Assembly (NCBI GenBank): GCA_905221605.1
Contig: CAJNDS010002421.1
Span: 402,426 to 435,247, forward strand
Length of the DNA: 32,822 nucleotides
Origin: Symbiodinium natans
Lineage: Eukaryota > Sar > Dinophyceae > Suessiales > Symbiodiniaceae
Direction of reading: 5' to 3'
A program made the position numbers and the translations under genes. Below the pieces are notes generated by a model. That model was given only the letters and a program-made list of their open reading frames with translations. It searched no databases and was not told the origin of the DNA. This document shows, in pieces, positions 23,631-29,600 of this stretch. How positions within the stretch are numbered: position 1 is the first letter of the stretch; the number at the start of each line of letters is the position of its first letter.

Positions 23631-26600
23631 AACATATAAATATAGATGTAAATAATACATATAAACATAAGAATAATTCTAGACATATATATGTATATAT
23701 ATATATATATCCACCTAGTGCAGGTCCACTGCCAAGTTTACAGTTCGCAATGTGGCAGCTTTCCCCCCCGCGTGGCACCATCCCGTGCAGGTGGCGGTTC
23801 TGACTTGCGGGACGGTCGTGGACCAGGCCATGGAGTGACTGTTCGGGGTTTAGGGTTGTTTGGGGTTTTGAGGGTTTTTCGGGTTTTTGGGGTGTTTCAG
23901 GGTTTGTAGGGTTGTTAGGCTTTTTTCAGGTTTGTTCAGGCTTTTTTTGGGGTTTTAAGGGTTTTTAGGGTTTTCAGGGTTTCAGGGTTTTAGGGTTTCG
24001 GGTTTGGTAATTTTGGGTTTAGGGTGCAGGGTTAAGGGCTTTGCAATTTGGGGTTTAGATCTTCGAACGGCTTTAGGGTTTATGGGGTTAGGATTTAGGA
24101 TGTCGCCCCATGATGCAGAAGCACCCCAAAATCCCCCAAACCCTAAACCCTAGGACCCTAAAGCCCCTAACCCCCAAATCCCTAAACTCAAAATCGAATA
24201 TGCAAGCCCGAATGCACCAAAAGCTCCTTTGCCAGACCGCTTGGAGGATCCAGAAAGTAGAAGGCGCCAACTAGCAGCCCATACTGCTACTCTAGGTTCG
24301 CCCTTGGGATACTTTCCCTTATTGGGCTTAAGAGGATCATATCCATGAATATTTTTCAGAGGGTTCTAAGGGCCATACTACTACTGAAATCTAGTGTTTA
24401 GATCCTTCCAGGGGTCTGGGAACCCTAAACCCGAAACCCTAAAGTCTTAAAATTAAAACCCTAAACCCGATTTGCCGCTGCAGGCTGCCCCTCTGGAGGA
24501 GACGGAGGCACTGGGACTGGCTGTGGGGGGATCTGATCTCAACCCAAAACAGGGGTTTAGGGTTTAGGGTGTAGGGTTTAGGGTTTGTCAATCACCCATT
24601 TAATCTACTAGAAAGTGCGTCAGTAATTTAATAATAAAAGTAAAGAGAACCCCATTAATAATTATATGAACGAACTAGTAAACGCATTAATTATAGTTGT
24701 TCCGGGGGCCGTTCATATCTTCACTTAAAATTAGCCCCCGGATTCATTCTAAAGGTTTAGATTATAGAATTACCTTGTCATGAAAGTACTATTAGAAGAG
24801 CTCCTAAAGACGAAGCTACAGAATTACGGGGGCAAAGGGCACAATCATTCACTCGTTCACCAATCCGCCCGGGCTGTCAAGGAATTCCTGTTCATTTAGT
24901 TCTCGCCCAGTAATAAGACCAGAAGATAAGGGTGCATATGGCTGCGAGGCAAATGCCCAGGGTGCGATAGCAAAGTTGCTCATGATGCTGCATTCCCTCT
25001 CCGCGACAAAGAGCCTACTGAAGGAGGTGCCCAAGACAGGTCACTAAACCCTAAACCCTACGCCCTAAGCCCTAAGCCCTAAGCCCGACAGTGAATTGCG
25101 TGCCCGATTCGCTAAGTGTTCCCGGCGGATTTGGGGTGGAGTGCTTTGACCTTAAGCCTTAGACCCGATTTATGGGGTTAGGGTTTAGGGTTTATGGTTT
25201 AGGGTTTAGGGTGTAGGGTGTAGGGTTTAGGGTTTAGGGGTTTAGGGTTAGGATTATTGTGGGGCTGTGAGGGATGAGGGGTACGGTTGGGGGAGGGGTC
25301 TTTTGGGTAAAACTTGAACCCTGAAGGCGCTAACCCTACAAAGGACTATGGTGTTTAGGGTTCAGGGTTTAGGGCTTAGGGTTTAGGGTTGAGGTTGAGG
25401 GAGCCATGTTGACTTATAGGGTTAGTAGGTTGGGTTATGGGGGTTATTAAAGGCCCTGACCCCCCGCAATGTGGCCACGGTTTGGGGAGCTCCACATCTC
25501 TGCGTGCCACCGCTTCTTGGGAGATACCCCTTTGTTAAGGAAGTTAAGGTTTGAGTGGGCAATAAGTTTGTGCTATAAATCAGGATAAGAACCCCAAGAT
25601 AGTTTAAAGTCTTGTCCTGCATGAAGGAGTATGGGGCTTGCTGGGTTCGTCACATCAAAAGCGGTTTAGGGGTTCGGCGTTGTTTGGGGCTCTAGGGTTT
25701 CGGGCTTTAGGGTCTAGCGCTCTTAGGGTTAACCCTAAACCCTAAACCCTAAACCCTAAACCCTAAACCCTAAACCCTAAGCCTTTTGAGGTTTAAAACT
25801 TTAGGGCTTAGGATTCGGGCTCCAGGGGACTTGGCGACAGGATGGCATCGTCCGGATGAACGTCTCCTTCCCAGAGAACGCATCCGGCAGAGAGGCCCAG
25901 CAAAACCCCCAACAGAGTTTTTGGGCTAGCTAGCTAAAAACCCTAAACCCTAAACCCTAAACCCTAAACCCCAAACTCTTGGTTTTGGGGCTGTTGGGGC
26001 CAAAGACCCGACGCTTGTCGAAGTTCCTAGAAGTTCTAGGCTTTTTGAGGATACCTTTCCCGACGATCTGGAGCTGCTTCTTCGGCTTGAAACCCGAAAC
26101 CCTAAACCCTAAACCCTAAACCCTAAACCCTAAACCCTAAACCGTACACCCTGAGCCTCTGGGCTTCATTTTACAGGGGTTAGCAAGGGTTTCAGGGTCT
26201 AGGGTTTAGGGTTCAGGGTTTTAGGGTTTAGGGTTTAGGGTTTAGGGTTTAGGGTTCCCTTAAGTTTAGGGCCTATGGGCTCTGGATGTAGCATCGAGGG
26301 ATGAGAGTGCAAACTGCGCCCTGGCAGCCCTCCTCCTCATCGCGAACTCGCAGCGGTCGGCCTCCTGAGAAGGGTTTAGGGTTTAGGGTTTAGGGTTTGG
26401 GGTTTAGGGTTTAGGGTTTGGGGTTTAGGGTTTAGGGTTTCGGGTTTGGGGTTTAGGTGTAGGGAGTTTATAGGGTTTAGGGTTTCGGGGTTTGGGGTTT
26501 AGGTTTAGGGAGTTTATAGGGTTTAGGGTTTAAAGGGTTTTTAGGGTTTGGGGTTTGTAGGGTTTAGGATTTGTAGGGTTAGGGCTTAGGGTTCAGGGCT

Positions 26601-29600
26601 TAGGATACGCCAAAACCCCAAACCCGAAGCCCTTACATGAACCCTGTTGGGCAGGTCAGGTTTTTTGTAGGGTACTCGGCCCAAAGCGGGACTCAAACTC
26701 GGAAACGTGGACTTGTTCTGGCCTCCAGTTACCTGGCGCCGAGAGATTTTGGGGTTTAGGGTTTCGGAAATTGGGCACCTAAACTCCAAGCGTCTTACAA
26801 AGAACCAGTAAGGGATACTCGGATGCTGCTAAACGCTAGGCCTTGAGCCCCAAGCCCAAGAAACCCGAAACTTGGCCCGAAACCCTAAACCCTAAACCCT
26901 AAACTCTAAACCCTAAACCCTAAACCCTAAACCCTAAACCCTAAACCCTAAACCCTAAACCCTGCACTCAAAGGATGCCGACATGTCTCTGAGATTCTCT
27001 GAGGTTGGGTGACCTGTGATGCAACTGCGCAGGCACGGGGCTGCAGCTTGAGGGTTTACGGTTTAGGGCTTAGGGCTTAGGGTTTAGGGTTTAGGGCTAG
27101 GGTTTAGGGTTTGGGGTTTGGAGTTTGGGGTTTAGGGTTTAGGGCTTGGGTTTCGGGTTTAGGGTGTATGTAGCTAACTCGGCCGGGCTTGCTGCCCTGG
27201 TGCGCAGGGTGGCCCCAGATTCTTTGAGCCCATCGACCCGCACGACACCTCCCAGAAGCCTGCGAAGGTGGGCACTTGGAGGACCCTAGACCCTAGACCC
27301 TAGACCCTAAACCCTAAACCCTAAACCCTAAACCCTAAACCCTAAACCCTAAACCCCAATCATAGCTGTACTCTTAAGCCCCCCCGAAGTCCTCAAAGTA
27401 GGTTATCAGTAGACTTATCACTGGGGTTAGTTTCCCAAGAGCTATTTCGTGCGACAGGGTTCATAGGGTGTGTTGGGTTCATGGGGTTTGTGGGGTTCAT
27501 AGGGTTTGTCGGGTTTAGGCGTTGGGTTTAGGGGGTTAGTAGGGCTTAGGGCTGTTGAGCTTTGTCCTACTGGGACCTGTTTTTGGGAAATGCCCGTGCC
27601 CCCGAAGCACTGGAGAGCTGTGCGTCGTGGGTTTAGGGTTTAGGGTTTAGGGTTTAGGGTTTAGGGTTTAGGGTTTAGGGTTTAGGGTTTAGGGTTTAGG
27701 GTTTAGGGTTTACGGTGATCACAGGCTGACCATCCAGATCAGGGTGGAGCTGAAGATGGCAGCAGACTCAGACTGCCATGCAAAGATGGGTAGTTGGCAA
27801 GAGTAGGGCCTGAGGGTTTCCGAATTTGGGGTCCCTAAACCCTAAACCCTAAACCCTAAATCCTAAAAGGGGGATGATGGTAGATTTGAGGTCTCCAGGG
27901 GGTGCCCCTGTTTTGGAAACTGCCAGAGGAAAGGTTCCGAGGCTGCGCGGAAACACCCCAGACTCCAAACTAAACCCTAAACCCTAAACCCTAAGCCCCT
28001 TAGTCAGGATGGACCAGAATCAGAAAGCTGGCAGGTGGAGTAGACTGAGAAGGTGTTTGGGAGATTTTGTTTTGTATTTTCCCCTGCTGTGGGAAAGCCA
28101 TATTTAGGAGGGTTTAGGGTTTTGGGTTTAGGGTTTAGGGTTTAGGGTTTAGGGCTACTTTGCAGATTGAAGGGCGAGGATGGTAAAAGTCGTGCAGCAA
28201 CAATTGGATGGAGAGTGCGAGCGCCGCCCGGAACCGGGTTGGCATGGCCCTAGAAACCCTAAACCCTAAACCCTAAACCCTAAACCCTCAACCCTAAACC
28301 TAATCCGGTGGGACCTAATTTTTCTGCCCTAGAAGTGGGCATGTTCAGCCTTAGACTAACAGTCCTTAACAGGGATTGTAGTAGGGGGGGGTACTAGAGT
28401 TAGGTGCTAGAATTCGCCCAACAGCCTCTAGACCTAAACCCTAAACCCTAAACCCTAAACCCTAAACCCTAAACCCTAAACCCTAAACCCTAAACCCTAA
28501 ACCCTAAACCCTAAACCCTAAACCCTAAACCCTAAACCCTAAACCTAAACCCGAGGCGCCTGGGATTCCAACCGAACTTGGCGCGTGATCAACCTCCAGG
28601 TGTGGCCCACTCCTGAATGCCCGTTCAACAGTTGGCTAGTCCTCTGATTTGGGGTTTAGGGTTTAGGGCTAGGGTTTAGGGTTTAAGGCTTAGGGTTTAG
28701 GGTTCAGGGTTCAGGGTTTAGGGTTTATAGGGTTCAGGTTTAGGGTTTAGGGTATAGGGTTTGGTGTTTAGGGTTTAGTTTTTTTTTTGGGGGGGGAGGG
28801 GGGGGGGGGGATGTTAGATTGGAGGAAAGACAATCGAGGGTTCCTGTTAGAATATCGAGCAGACGGAGGTTGTCCATGAGAATGAGCAAGGCAGAGGAAG
28901 TTTGAAAAAACGGAAACGACAAAGTGGGTCACATCATTCCTTCCCATCAACTCCTAGAATACAGAGCGTGGTGAATCTCATGTCCCGGTGATCCAACAAT
29001 CACCAATAATCGACATGACAATGACCACAAAATCACACTATGAATGTCCAATTTCTTGTCACCATTGATCGCAGTCGGCGAATGAATATATCATTCGATC
29101 CACGAAGTGTCTCCGTCAGACAGGTCAGCTCAACATCAGTCCCCAAACAAGATGCAAAAAGTCTTGCCTTATAACATGGACACTGGGCTACGAAGTTTGC
29201 TTCGACACAGGATCCCAAGGACCTCGTGGTCGTCAACAAGCCCGAGCCGCCTTGCTCCCAGCGGTCTTCGCAGAGTGTGGGGGGTTTGGGGTTTAGGGTT
29301 TAGGGTTTAGGGTTTAGGCTTGAGGGTTTAGCGTTTAGGGTTTAGGGTTTAGGGGGTTTCAGGGCTCTCGGGGTGCGAACTTCTCCTTCAAGGGTTCCCT
29401 TCTCTTAGAGGGCCCCTTTAATTCCTAGAAGCCTTCTAAAGCCTATAAGACTACCCCCTGAAAAGCCCTAAACCCTTAAGCCTTAACTCTAAAACCCCAA
29501 AAAGCCCTAAACCCCATAAGCCCAACAAACCCTGTACACCGTATAGGCCCTATACACCCTACAAACCCTACAAACCCTAAAAACCCTCAACCCTAAAACG

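Noticed and set aside
23455-23781. 108-codon minus ORF
   Set aside because: Mostly isoleucine/tyrosine from TA microsatellites.
26170-26191. Twelve-base microexon after CATTTTACAG
   Set aside because: The acceptor is good, but the phase carried from the previous exon gives a stop; kept only as intron sequence.
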